NCBI RefSeq assembly: GCF_004331345.1
Contig: NZ_SJJZ01000006.1
Span: forward strand, 62,001-126,000
Direction of reading: 5' to 3'
Origin: Kribbella soli
GTDB taxonomy: Bacteria > Actinomycetota > Actinomycetes > Propionibacteriales > Kribbellaceae
Length of the DNA: 64,000 nucleotides
Part shown: piece after piece, positions 17,356 to 25,738 of the stretch
How positions within the stretch are numbered: position 1 is the first letter of the stretch
How the letters are laid out: each line of letters starts with the position of its first letter
Notes under the pieces: model-generated
What the model was told of the DNA's origin: nothing
The model's database searches: none
What the model saw: the letters and a program-made list of their open reading frames with translations, nothing else
Made by a program: the position numbers and the translations under genes

Positions 17356-18563
17356 CACGGCACCGGATCCGGCAGCGGAGTCTCCGCGACGACGCCGGTC
17401 GCCAGCAGGTCCGCGACCTCGTCCGCGTCGAACCCGGCCTCCGCCAGGACCTCCCGGCTGTGCTCGCCCACCAGCGGCGCACCGCGTTCGACCTTCGCGG
17501 GTGTCTTCTCGAAGCTGTACGGAAAACCAGGCGTCTTGACCCGGCCCTCGGTGGGATGGTCGTACTCGACAAAGGTGCCGTTGTGGCGGATCTGCGGATC
17601 GTTGACGAGCTGCTCGTAGTCGTACACCGGCCCGCACCAGATCCCGGCTGCGGCCAGGTCCGCCAGCCACTCGTCGGTGGTCCGCCCGAGCAGACGCGCG
17701 GCGGTCAGCCGGAAGATCTCGTCGCGATGCGTCCAGCCGTGGACCTCGGAATCCATCGCCAGGAACGTGTCCTCGCCGATCACCCGGCCGAGCGTCGGCA
17801 GATCAGGCATCGCCAGCGCGAGGAATCCGTCCGCGGTCTTGAACGTTCCGTACGGCGCTCTGATGTACACATGCGCGTGCGGCTCGGAACCCCTTTGTTG
17901 CGGAACGTTTCCGGCCGTGAAGACCGACAGCTCCTGCATCTGCAGAGTGGTGATCGCGTCGAGCATGTTCACCGTCACGAGCTGTCCCTGACCGGTCCGC
18001 TCCCGGTGCAGCAGTCCGGCGAGCACTGCCTCGAACGCGGTCGACGCGGTCACGGCATCGACGAGGTACTGCCCGGCCGGCTGCGGCGGCTCGCCGTGCC
18101 GTCCGGTCGACAGCATCGCGCCGGACTTTGCCTGCAGCAACAAGTCCTGTCCCGGCAGGTTCCGGTGCGGCCCGTCCTCGCCGTACCCGGACATCGACAC
18201 GTAGACCAGGCGCGGGTTGATGGCGGACAGCGTCGGGTAGTCGACGCCGAGCCGTTCCGCGACGCCGGGCCGGTAGTTCTGCAGGAACACGTCGGCGGTC
18301 TCGACCAGGCGCCGGAGTACCCGCTTGCCTTCGGCCGCCTTGAGGTCGATCGCCAGCGAGCGCTTGTTGCGGTTCAGGGACAGGAACGACACGTTGATCG
18401 CGTTGCCCTTCGCGCCCCCAGCCGCGGCGTGCCGCTGCCACTCACCCGTCACCGGCTCGACCTTGACGACATCGGCGCCGAGGTCGCCGAGCCGCTGGGC
18501 TGCGAAGGGTCCGGCCATCGCGATCGAGCAGTCGAGTACGCGGTAGCCGTCGAGAATGCTCAC
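17355..18563 (-). CDS. CaiB/BaiF (family III) CoA-transferase
   Basis: The 402-residue protein opens SILDGYRVLDCSIAMAGPFAAQRLGDLGADVVKVE, the hallmark of family III CoA-transferases, then NRNKRSLAIDLK and DVFLQNYRPG, followed by a catalytic aspartate region DLLLQAKSG. These enzymes transfer CoA between carboxylic acids through an aspartyl anhydride. The GTG start at 18563 has GGAG 6 nt upstream. It lies between a DUF4432 sugar-epimerase-like protein and the solute-binding-like protein. A CoA-transferase inside a sugar-acid operon suggests that a carboxylate product is activated to a CoA ester and then handled by the enoyl-CoA hydratase. Acceptor acid is unknown. Confidence 0.88.
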   Translation of the reverse strand: MSILDGYRVLDCSIAMAGPFAAQRLGDLGADVVKVEPVTGEWQRHAAAGGAKGNAINVSFLSLNRNKRSLAIDLKAAEGKRVLRRLVETADVFLQNYRPGVAERLGVDYPTLSAINPRLVYVSMSGYGEDGPHRNLPGQDLLLQAKSGAMLSTGRHGEPPQPAGQYLVDAVTASTAFEAVLAGLLHRERTGQGQLVTVNMLDAITTLQMQELSVFTAGNVPQQRGSEPHAHVYIRAPYGTFKTADGFLALAMPDLPTLGRVIGEDTFLAMDSEVHGWTHRDEIFRLTAARLLGRTTDEWLADLAAAGIWCGPVYDYEQLVNDPQIRHNGTFVEYDHPTEGRVKTPGFPYSFEKTPAKVERGAPLVGEHSREVLAEAGFDADEVADLLATGVVAETPLPDPVP

Positions 18564-18580
18564 ATTTTCTCCAGAGGTCG

Positions 18581-19699
18581 TCAGTCGGGCTGGCCGGCGA
18601 CGCGGCGGATCGCGTCCCGGGCAGCGGTGGTGGCCTCGGCTCCGTCGAGCACCCGGATCGTCGTGCGGTACGCCCGCGACTCACCGTGCTCCAGCCAGGT
18701 CATCGTGCCGTCGTCGCGCGCCGCGGCGTTCCCCGTGACGTGATGCGTCGACGGTTCGAGGCCGACGGCGTACTGGCCGCTGCGGAGGTTCTGCCACTCG
18801 AAGAAGCACGGCATCGCGGCCGCGTCCCACGTCACCTCGACGCCGAGCGTGCTGTCGCCGCGGATCAGCGCGACGCGATGCCGGCCGTCGGGGCCGGGAA
18901 CCAGGCGATGCTCGTACACCTGCTCCACGAACCCGGGCTTCGGGTCCGGTTGGACGCGGTACGAGACGCCTTGTTCGGCGACGGAATCGCTGCACCAGGT
19001 CGTCTCGGCGATCGGGGCGACGAACTCGGTGCCGGCGTCGATCACCGGCCAGCCGAAGTTCAAGTGGTACAGGAACATGTGCGGCGTGCGCTCGAACCCG
19101 AGGTTGTCGACGACGTCGTACAGCCGGATCTCGAGGCCGTCGAAGTCGATCTCGACCGTCCGGGTCAGCCGCAGGTGCTCACCGAACGACGTCGCCTGCA
19201 CGACCTCGCCGCGCACCCGTAGAGTGCACTGGTCGCCGTCCCAGACCTCGCCTGCTTCGAGCAGCCGGCCCGGGATCGCGGTTAGTCGGCCGTGCAGACC
19301 GTGCGCCACGGACTGTTTCGGTGGATAGCGGTAGTGCCCGGCGTCGATCTCATCGCCGAACAGCGTGTGGTCGAGGCCGCCGGACACGAGCAGCCCGTCG
19401 AGCGCCCGCAGCCAGGACAGACCGCCTTCGTCGTTGTTCTCGTGCAAACCCGGATGGCGGAAGCCGTTTCCCGACCGCCAGCCGAACGGTACGCCGCGAA
19501 ACCGCGCGGATCCCAGATCGAGGGCGCGATCCACGAGCACCTCGACCTCGAGCCCGGCCGCACTCCGCAGCTGCACCGCACGCACGCCACGCTCGACACC
19601 GTTGCTCAGTTCGATTTCGCGGACCCCCGCGACGCTCGCCAGATCACCGGTCCGCTCCCGCAGAGCCGCGACGGACAACTCGTCTCCGAAGATGTTCAC
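18581..19699 (-). CDS. DUF4432 family (aldose 1-epimerase-like) protein
   Basis: The 372-residue protein matches the DUF4432 galactose-mutarotase-like beta-sandwich: VDRALDLGSARFRGVPFGWRS near the N-terminus, a GGLDHTLFGDE motif, HGLHGRL, the central YHLNFGWPVID and a C-terminal LEPSTHHVTG segment that supplies active-site acidic residues in related epimerases. The family is thought to isomerise or bind hexoses and deoxysugars. The GTG start at 19699 forms a GTGA overlap with the SDR stop. In this operon it probably interconverts anomers or epimers of the imported sugar. Confidence 0.8.
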   Translation of the reverse strand: MNIFGDELSVAALRERTGDLASVAGVREIELSNGVERGVRAVQLRSAAGLEVEVLVDRALDLGSARFRGVPFGWRSGNGFRHPGLHENNDEGGLSWLRALDGLLVSGGLDHTLFGDEIDAGHYRYPPKQSVAHGLHGRLTAIPGRLLEAGEVWDGDQCTLRVRGEVVQATSFGEHLRLTRTVEIDFDGLEIRLYDVVDNLGFERTPHMFLYHLNFGWPVIDAGTEFVAPIAETTWCSDSVAEQGVSYRVQPDPKPGFVEQVYEHRLVPGPDGRHRVALIRGDSTLGVEVTWDAAAMPCFFEWQNLRSGQYAVGLEPSTHHVTGNAAARDDGTMTWLEHGESRAYRTTIRVLDGAEATTAARDAIRRVAGQPD

Positions 19700-20433
19700 A
19701 CCATCACCCAGCCGCCGTCGACGTTGAGGGTCTGTCCGGTGACGAACGACGCGTCCTGGCCGACCAGGAAGGACACCACCGACGCGATCTCGGCCGGCGT
19801 ACCGCGCCGCTTGATCGACTGGTGGTCGAGCACAAAGGCGTTGTAGGCCTCGGGATTCTCGTGGATCGTCTCGGCCTTCGTCGGGAAGGCGCCCGGCGAC
19901 ACCGCGTTCACGCGGATGCCTTCGGGTCCTAGTTCCCGTGCGAGGGCCCGGGTGAGCGCGACCGCGGCGCCCTTCGTGCTGACGTAGCTCGCCAGCCTCT
20001 CCCATCCGCCGTGCCACGTGATCGAAGCGATGTTGACGATCGACCCCGCTCGCCGCTCCCGCATCGACCCGGCGGCGGCCTGGGCCGCGACGAAGTACGC
20101 GCGCTGGTTCACCGCGACAACGTCGTCGTACTCCTCCAGCCAGATGTCGAGAAACGGTTTCGCGGGATAGATCGCGGCGTTGTTGACCAGGACGTCGAGC
20201 GGGCCGAGGGTCTCCTCGGCCGCGGCGATCGTCCGCACAAGCGCTGCCGCGTCGCGCAGGTCGATCGGGAGCGCGGCGTGCGGATGTCCCGTCGCCTTCA
20301 ATTCGGCCTCGGACTCGTCCAGACCGTCACCCGGCAGGTCGAGGAGCGCGACGCCGTACCCGTCCTGTGCCAGCCGCAGCGCGATCGCCCGGCCGAGGGA
20401 CCCACCGGCGCCGGTCACGACAGCGGACTTCAT
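19696..20433 (-). CDS. Short-chain dehydrogenase/reductase in sugar-acid operon
   Basis: The 245-residue SDR has TGAGGSLGRA (cofactor loop), NNAA, NIAS, the catalytic YVSTK and the C-terminal VDGG. ATG 20433 (MKSAVVTGAGG) is preferred over the ATG 15 nt upstream because it makes a 4-nt ATGA overlap with the dehydratase stop and gives the normal SDR N-terminus. It likely oxidises a hydroxyl of the deoxy-keto sugar acid produced by the upstream dehydratase, or the sugar itself. Its asparagine-alanine variant NNAAIYP is common in the family. Confidence 0.82.
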   Translation of the reverse strand: MKSAVVTGAGGSLGRAIALRLAQDGYGVALLDLPGDGLDESEAELKATGHPHAALPIDLRDAAALVRTIAAAEETLGPLDVLVNNAAIYPAKPFLDIWLEEYDDVVAVNQRAYFVAAQAAAGSMRERRAGSIVNIASITWHGGWERLASYVSTKGAAVALTRALARELGPEGIRVNAVSPGAFPTKAETIHENPEAYNAFVLDHQSIKRRGTPAEIASVVSFLVGQDASFVTGQTLNVDGGWVMV

Positions 20434-21605
20434 TCCTGCGTCTCCCATCGTCCGGCGCGGATCGCCGGCTTGCCGACCAGACGGCGGCCGGCCCGATCCG
20501 GGCGTACGTGCGGACCTGCGTCGTCGTCCCAGCTGCCCGCTTCACCGAGCCGCGCGACGGCGTCTTCGTCGAGGGCGTACCCGAGGCCGGGTGACTCGCC
20601 GAGCACGAGGTGACCGTCGGCGATCTCCTGGTCCGCGCTGATCCCGACCGGCGTCGACAGGTCCTGGATCTCGATCGACAGATGGTTCGGTACGACGGCA
20701 GCCGCGTGACCGAGCGGATTGGCGTCGTACCCCACCGGGCTGATCGGGAGGTCGAACGCGTGCGCCAGCGCGGAGACCCGGAGGAAGTGCGTGATCCCCC
20801 AGACGCTGCCGGTCTGGACGATGTCCACGGCGTTGGCCGCCACCAGCGGGCGGAACTGTTCGAGTCCCGTGAGGTTCTCACCGGTCGCGACTGCTGCCTT
20901 CACCGAACGCGTGACCATCCCGAGCCCCTCGACGTCCCAGCGCCGTACCGGCTCCTCGACCCAGGCCAGGTCGACATGCTCCTCGATCCGCCGGATGTGC
21001 CGGACCGCTTCCTTGCGCGACCACGACTCGTTCGCGTCGAGCATCAGCGCGGGGGCCTGCCCGGTTTCGTCCCGGTACAGCTCGCTCAGCACGTCGAGCC
21101 GGCGCAGGTCCGCGGCCACGTCGAGCCCGCCCTTGAGCTTCGCCGCCTGCAGACCGCGCTCCGCGAACTGCTTGTGCAGCCTGACAAGTTCGTCGTCGGC
21201 CAGTGGCCCGTCGAGGCCGGACGCGTACGCCGGTACGACGTGATCGCGGGCGCCGAGGAGCCGCCACAACGGTTGCTCGACCGCCTTCGCCTTGAGGTCC
21301 CAAAGCGCCATGTCGAGCGCCCCGATGGCACCGAAGACGGCACCGGCATGACCACGCTTGAACACCCACGCGAGCATCCGGTCGTACAGCGCCACGACCG
21401 CGCGCGGATCCTGGCCGTCCAGTGCGGGGAAGAGCGTGTCGATGCCCTCGTGCGAGCCGAGCCCGATCCCTTCGAGACCGACGTCGGTGGTCAGTACGAC
21501 GACCGGCACCGATGTCTTGCCGGATCCGACGGCCCCGTTGGCATCACCGATCGGTCTGCCCCAGTCGTGCACCGTCGTGAGGGTGCGATATCCCGTGATG
21601 CGCAT
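20430..21605 (-). CDS. Enolase-superfamily (mandelate racemase group) sugar-acid dehydratase
   Basis: The 391-residue protein has the MR/MLE two-domain layout. In the barrel the KXK motif is KLK (Lys156, Lys158), the metal ligands are Asp190 (LDANESW), Glu217 or Glu218 (VEEP) and Glu243 (TGENL), and the C-terminal GYDANPLGHAAA segment carries a histidine. Such enzymes dehydrate aldonic acids (fuconate, rhamnonate, galactonate) to 2-keto-3-deoxy acids with Mg2+. It is 4 nt after the permease stop. In context it could be the L-fuconate or L-rhamnonate dehydratase linking the importer to the FAH/SDR genes at 13200-14833. Substrate not determined. Confidence 0.8.
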   Translation of the reverse strand: MRITGYRTLTTVHDWGRPIGDANGAVGSGKTSVPVVVLTTDVGLEGIGLGSHEGIDTLFPALDGQDPRAVVALYDRMLAWVFKRGHAGAVFGAIGALDMALWDLKAKAVEQPLWRLLGARDHVVPAYASGLDGPLADDELVRLHKQFAERGLQAAKLKGGLDVAADLRRLDVLSELYRDETGQAPALMLDANESWSRKEAVRHIRRIEEHVDLAWVEEPVRRWDVEGLGMVTRSVKAAVATGENLTGLEQFRPLVAANAVDIVQTGSVWGITHFLRVSALAHAFDLPISPVGYDANPLGHAAAVVPNHLSIEIQDLSTPVGISADQEIADGHLVLGESPGLGYALDEDAVARLGEAGSWDDDAGPHVRPDRAGRRLVGKPAIRAGRWETQE

Positions 21606-21609
21606 CTGG

Positions 21610-22437
21610 CTATCCCTTGGTCGAGCCGGCGGTGACGCCGTCGGTGATCTGGCGCTGGAAGAACAGGTAGATCGCGATCACGGGCAGGGCCGCGACGAGC
21701 ACTCCGCCGGCGAACAGCGGGATGTTGTCGGAGTACTGACCGCGCAACGCGGTGACACCGACCATCAGCGTGCGGTGCTGCTCGGACTGCATCACCAGCA
21801 ACGAGATCAGGACGTCGTTCCAGCAGAACAAGGCGTTGAGGATCCCGACCGAGAGCAGGGCCGGACGTCCGAGCGGCAGCATGATCCGCCGGTACACGCC
21901 GAGCGTCGTACTGCCGTCGACCCGCGCGGCCTCGACGATCTCGGCCGGGATGCGCGAGTAGAAGCTCGTCATCAGGAAGATCGTGAACGGCAGGAACTGG
22001 CCGGTGTAGGCGAGGATCAGCCCCACGTGCGTGTCGAGCAGGTGGATCTGTCCGAGCACCCGGAAGAACGGCACCATGATCACCTGGAACGGAATCATCA
22101 ACGCGCCCAGGCAGACCAGGAACAGCCACCGGCGCCCACGGAACGTCAGCTGGCTGAACGCGTACCCGGCCATCGATCCGAGCAGCAGCAACAGCGCGAC
22201 CGAGCCCGCGGTGACCACCACCGAGTTGAAGGTGTAGCGACCGAGACCGGAGGAGTTCCAGGCGTCGGCGATGTTCGCGGCGGTCAGGTGATCGGCCAGC
22301 GAGAACCGGTCCAGGACGTACTCGCGCCGCGACTTCATCGCGACGTTCAGCGTGAACACCATCGGATAGATCGTGGCCAGCGCCAGCAGGCACATCGGGA
22401 TCGCGACGACCCAGCGTCCGAATCCACGTTCGCGCAT
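21610..22437 (-). CDS. Carbohydrate ABC transporter permease, MalG type
   Basis: The 275-residue permease has six predicted helices and the coupling-loop motif EAARVDGSTTLGVYRRIMLPLGRPALL. The N-terminus VAIPMCLLALATIYPMVFTLNVAMKS is typical of carbohydrate uptake family 1. It follows the MalF-type partner by 3 nt. No ATPase is encoded nearby; actinomycetes commonly share one MsiK-type ATPase among such importers. Confidence 0.9.
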   Translation of the reverse strand: MRERGFGRWVVAIPMCLLALATIYPMVFTLNVAMKSRREYVLDRFSLADHLTAANIADAWNSSGLGRYTFNSVVVTAGSVALLLLLGSMAGYAFSQLTFRGRRWLFLVCLGALMIPFQVIMVPFFRVLGQIHLLDTHVGLILAYTGQFLPFTIFLMTSFYSRIPAEIVEAARVDGSTTLGVYRRIMLPLGRPALLSVGILNALFCWNDVLISLLVMQSEQHRTLMVGVTALRGQYSDNIPLFAGGVLVAALPVIAIYLFFQRQITDGVTAGSTKG

Positions 22438-22440
22438 CGC

Positions 22441-23391
22441 TCACACCTCCTTGGTGGCGCGCTTGATCAGGCGGATCTGCGCGAGCCCGACCAGCAGCAT
22501 CAGCACGAACAGCACCATCGACGCGGCCGAGGCCAGCGCCGGGCTGTTCATCTGGCTCTGGGTGACCCAGATGTAGAACTCCGGCAGGTACGTCGCACCG
22601 CCCGGCCCGCCCGCGGTCATCACATAGATCAGACCGAACATCCCGGTCAGCATCCCGATCATCGTGGTGACGAAGACGAACTGGATCGTCCGGCTGAGCT
22701 CCGGGATCACCACGTGCCAGACGGTCTGCGGCAGCGTCGCGCCGTCGCACCGCGCGGCGTCGAGCAACGACTGGTCCAGCGTCGAGAACCCGGCCATGAA
22801 GATCACCAGCGCCATCCCGAACGTCGCCCAGATGTGCACGCCGATCACCGACAGGATCGCGATGTGCGAGTTGCCCAGCCAGTCGACCGGCCCGATACCG
22901 GCCTTGCCGAGCAACTGGTTCAGCGGACCGTCGAACGACAGCAGAATGTTGAAGATCGCGCCGATGATCACCGGCGACAGCACCACCGGGAAGAAGTACA
23001 CACTGCGGTAGAACCGATGGCCGGGAACCTTCAGGAACAGGAAGGTGGCCAGCAGCCCGGGTACGGCGACGGCGACCGGCAACGCCAGGAACAACAGGCC
23101 CACGTTCCTGACCGCGGTCCGGAACACCGGATCGTCCAGCAGCGTGCGGTAGTTGGCCAGGCCAACGAACAGGCCGTTGCGGTCCCCGTCCCCGGTGAGC
23201 GAGTACTGCGCACCGAGGACGAGCGGCACGATCCGCAGCCCGACGATGATCAGCAACGCCGGTGTCACCAGCACCAGCGCCGCGATCTTGTGCTCGCTGA
23301 GGTGCCACCGGCGGACTGCCGTCGTACTGCGTTGTGCCGTGGCTGCCTGCGCCATCGTCTGATCTCCGGACCCTGCGACTTGTTGGGTCAC
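22441..23391 (-). CDS. Carbohydrate ABC transporter permease, MalF type
   Basis: The 316-residue permease has a first helix around residues 34-57 (LVLVTPALLIIVGLRIVPLV), SLTGDG, a periplasmic segment and the coupling loop DAARCDGATLPQTVWHVVIPEL, with further helices to residue about 305. The GTG start at 23391 overlaps the binding-protein stop as GTGA; a later ATG at 23355 is possible but loses that coupling. It forms the channel with the MalG-type partner. Confidence 0.88.
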   Translation of the reverse strand: MTQQVAGSGDQTMAQAATAQRSTTAVRRWHLSEHKIAALVLVTPALLIIVGLRIVPLVLGAQYSLTGDGDRNGLFVGLANYRTLLDDPVFRTAVRNVGLLFLALPVAVAVPGLLATFLFLKVPGHRFYRSVYFFPVVLSPVIIGAIFNILLSFDGPLNQLLGKAGIGPVDWLGNSHIAILSVIGVHIWATFGMALVIFMAGFSTLDQSLLDAARCDGATLPQTVWHVVIPELSRTIQFVFVTTMIGMLTGMFGLIYVMTAGGPGGATYLPEFYIWVTQSQMNSPALASAASMVLFVLMLLVGLAQIRLIKRATKEV

Positions 23392-24707
23392 TTGTCCGAC
23401 GCCGCCAACTGGGTCAGCACCTGGTCGACCGTCACGTCACCGCTGATCAGTTGCTGGGAGAGCCGGTGCATGAGGTCGAGCGTCTTCGCCGACAGCGCGG
23501 TGTGCAGCAGCGGCTTGCTGTCCGGCAGCCAGGACACGATCTCGCCGGCCGCCTTCACGTCGACCGACTTGGTGTCGACGGTCTTGTCGGCCGCGATCGC
23601 GCCGGCCTTCTCGAAGAACGACTTCTCCGCGTCGGTGCTCGCCAGGCTCTTCACCAGGTCGACGGCGAGTGCGGGGTCCTTCGTCCACTTCATCACGCCG
23701 TACCCGATGCCGCCCTCCGCGGGCAGGAAGGTCGAGGTGACGTTCGCCGGGTTCGACACCGGCGGCTTGTAGACGCCGAGGTCCGGGCCGAGGAACTCGT
23801 CGAACGACTTCCAGTGCGCGGTGTCGGAGATCAGCCCGATCACGTTGCCGCCCTTGCCGCCGGAGAACATCGTGAACTGGTCCATGAACATGGCGGTCGA
23901 GTTGACGCCCTTGTTGTACCAGCCCTCGTCGTTCGTCTGCTTCCACAGCTCGAAGATCTGCTTGACCTCAGGCGACTTCCAGTCCCGCTTGCCGGCCAGC
24001 CAGGCGTCGTACTGCGCGGGGCTGAACACGCCGGGGCCGAAGCCGGACAGGAAGAACTCGATGCCGAGGCCTTCCTTGTTGCCGAGGTTGAAGCAGGCGT
24101 TGCCGGACTTCTTGATCGCCGCGCAGGCGGTCTGCAGCTCGGTCAGGGTCTTCGGCGGCGTCTCCGGGTCGAGGCCGGCCTTCTTGTAGACGGCCTTGTT
24201 GTAGTAGAAGGGGAAGCCTTGCAGGGTGACCGGTACGGCGTACGTCGCGCTGCCCTTGCGGAACGCGTCCCAGCCGACCAGCCGGTCCTTCAGGTCACCG
24301 ACCTTGTCGTCCAGCGGCAGCAGTGAGGAGGCCCGGTCCCGCATCTGCGCGCCGCCGTTGAACATCGAGATGTCCGGGCCCTTGCCGGCCTGGATCGCCG
24401 TACCGAGCAGTGTGTAGTACTGGTCGTACGGCTGCGCGACGAACTCGACCTGGACGCCCGGGTGCTTGGCCTCGAAGTCCGACTTGGCCTTCGCGTAGTA
24501 CTCCTTCGTGGTCGCGTCACCGGAGTGCCAGTCCCAGACGACGAGCTTGCCGCCGCCCGTGCTCGCCCCACTGCCGGACTGGGTCTGCGGGGCGGCGGCA
24601 CCGCACGCGGCGGACACGAGTGCCAGCGCCGGAACGAGAGCGGCCGCGAACCAGCCGCGCCGCGAGCTGCGGAGTCCCCGGGTGGTCGGACCTGAGGCGG
24701 TCGGCAT
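23388..24707 (-). CDS. Extracellular sugar-binding lipoprotein, family 1 (SBP_bac_1)
   Basis: The 439-residue protein starts at ATG 24707 behind AAGGAGG. The leader contains RSSRRGWFAAALVPALALVS followed by the lipobox SAAC, so it is a lipoprotein; the twin arginine could also allow Tat export. The mature part shows the family 1 fold: KLVVWDWHSGD, AKSDFEAKHPGVQVEFV, KAVYKKAGLDPETPPKTLTEL and a late FLPAEGGIGYGVMKW segment. It captures a sugar or oligosaccharide for the two permeases encoded downstream and is the first gene of the nine-gene operon. Transcription begins about 50 bp upstream at a promoter containing repeated operator-like heptamers. Confidence 0.9.
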   Translation of the reverse strand: MPTASGPTTRGLRSSRRGWFAAALVPALALVSAACGAAAPQTQSGSGASTGGGKLVVWDWHSGDATTKEYYAKAKSDFEAKHPGVQVEFVAQPYDQYYTLLGTAIQAGKGPDISMFNGGAQMRDRASSLLPLDDKVGDLKDRLVGWDAFRKGSATYAVPVTLQGFPFYYNKAVYKKAGLDPETPPKTLTELQTACAAIKKSGNACFNLGNKEGLGIEFFLSGFGPGVFSPAQYDAWLAGKRDWKSPEVKQIFELWKQTNDEGWYNKGVNSTAMFMDQFTMFSGGKGGNVIGLISDTAHWKSFDEFLGPDLGVYKPPVSNPANVTSTFLPAEGGIGYGVMKWTKDPALAVDLVKSLASTDAEKSFFEKAGAIAADKTVDTKSVDVKAAGEIVSWLPDSKPLLHTALSAKTLDLMHRLSQQLISGDVTVDQVLTQLAASDK

Positions 24708-24759
24708 GATGGCGCCCTCCTTCTTCTGTCGAGTTCGTTGAGCCTTGCGACTCGGTTTG

Positions 24760-24787
24760 ATGTTAGTTGTCTGTTGTCTGTTGTCAA
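24760..24787 (-). promoter_or_regulatory. Promoter with triplicated operator heptamers for the sugar operon
   Basis: On the minus strand TTGACA (24787-24782) and TAACAT (24765-24760) are separated by 16 bp, a good sigma-70-type promoter. The spacer consists of repeated ACAGACA units; on the plus strand TTGTCTG occurs at 24767-24773 and 24774-24780, followed by TTGTC. The 15-mer CAGACAACAGACAAC (24780-24766) recurs with one change upstream of the gene at 25739. This is where the adjacent GntR protein could repress. Confidence 0.6.
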
Positions 24788-24860
24788 GAGTTTGTTGACT
24801 GCTGAAGGATGGGCGAGAATCCGGTGACAGACATCGGTGCAGACGAACTCGGGAGGCATC

Positions 24861-25613
24861 ATGGCGTCGGACCCCGGACAGGCAACCGTGCGACTCGCGC
24901 CGGCGGCGGCCGCGCAACGTCCGGCGCGGCTGGCCGACCTCGTGGTCGAGTCGATCCTCGACGGGGTGGTGTCCGGCGCGATCCAGCCGAACGCCGTACT
25001 GCCGCCGGAATCAGCGTTGTCCGAGCAGTTCCAGGTCAGCCGGATCACCGTCCGCGAGGCGGTCAAGCTCCTCGAGGCCAAGGGCCTGGTCGAGGTCCGC
25101 CGCGGGATCGGCGCGGTGGTGAAGGACGACTCGAACTGGAACCTGCTGGACTCCGCGGTGCTCGCGGCCGCGGTCCGCAACGACGCGAATCTGGGCATCC
25201 TCGACGAACTGGTCGGCGTCCGCGTCGCGCTCGAGTCCAACCTGGCCGGCCTGGCCGCGGCACAGGCGACCGACGAGGACCGCGCGGCGATCGAGGCGAT
25301 CTTCCACCGCCTCGAGGCCGACACGGCACGCCCCGAGGTCTTCATCCAGACCGACGTCGAGTTCCACGACCAGATCATGGCCGCATCCGGGAACCGGCTG
25401 GCCCGGTCCATCGTGAGCACGGTGCACAGCCAGGCCCGGACCAGCATGCGCTACCAGGGCCACCCGAGCGTCGAGGACGTCCGTACGACGAACTCAGAGC
25501 ACCGGATCGTGCTGGAACGGATCCTCGACCGCGACGCCGCCGGCGCCGCCGAGGCCATGACCAACCACATCAACTCCGCCTGGCAGCGCCGGCGCCCACT
25601 CCCGCGCGGGTAG
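24861..25613 (+). CDS. GntR/FadR-subfamily regulator of the sugar operon
   Basis: The 250-residue protein has the winged helix ESALSEQFQVSRITVREAVKLLEAKGLVEVRRG (about residues 45-80) and an FCD-type helical ligand domain with FHDQIMAASGN and HRIV metal-ligand histidines. ATG 24861 is chosen over an upstream GTG (24837) because GGGAGG precedes it by 4 nt. It sits between the nine-gene sugar operon (minus) and the beta-helix hydrolase (plus), and both promoters share a 15-bp motif, so it is the likely common repressor. Confidence 0.88.
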   Translation: MASDPGQATVRLAPAAAAQRPARLADLVVESILDGVVSGAIQPNAVLPPESALSEQFQVSRITVREAVKLLEAKGLVEVRRGIGAVVKDDSNWNLLDSAVLAAAVRNDANLGILDELVGVRVALESNLAGLAAAQATDEDRAAIEAIFHRLEADTARPEVFIQTDVEFHDQIMAASGNRLARSIVSTVHSQARTSMRYQGHPSVEDVRTTNSEHRIVLERILDRDAAGAAEAMTNHINSAWQRRRPLPRG

Positions 25614-25666
25614 CCCTCACCGGAGGCCGAATCAGGACCAGTGGTCTCGGTGGTCGAGATCAACTG

Positions 25667-25725
25667 TTGACCGATCGAGAAGTCGCTTCTACGTTGCCGC
25701 TGACAGATGTCAGACAACAGACGAC
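25667..25725 (+). promoter_or_regulatory. Promoter and GntR operator of the beta-helix hydrolase gene
   Basis: TTGACC (25667-25672) and TACGTT (25690-25695) are spaced by 17 bp. Just downstream, near the expected start point, is the dyad CTGACA-GA-TGTCAG (25700-25713), overlapping the motif CAGACAACAGACGAC (25711-25725) that is also in the promoter at 24760-24787. Repressor binding here would block transcription. Confidence 0.55.
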
Positions 25726-25738
25726 ATAGGAGTCAAGC

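Noticed and set aside
21358..23772. An 804-codon plus-strand frame rich in Arg, Gln, His and Asp
   Set aside because: It is antisense to the two MalFG permeases and has the repetitive HRDRQ-type composition of a mirror frame; no domain or ribosome site supports it.
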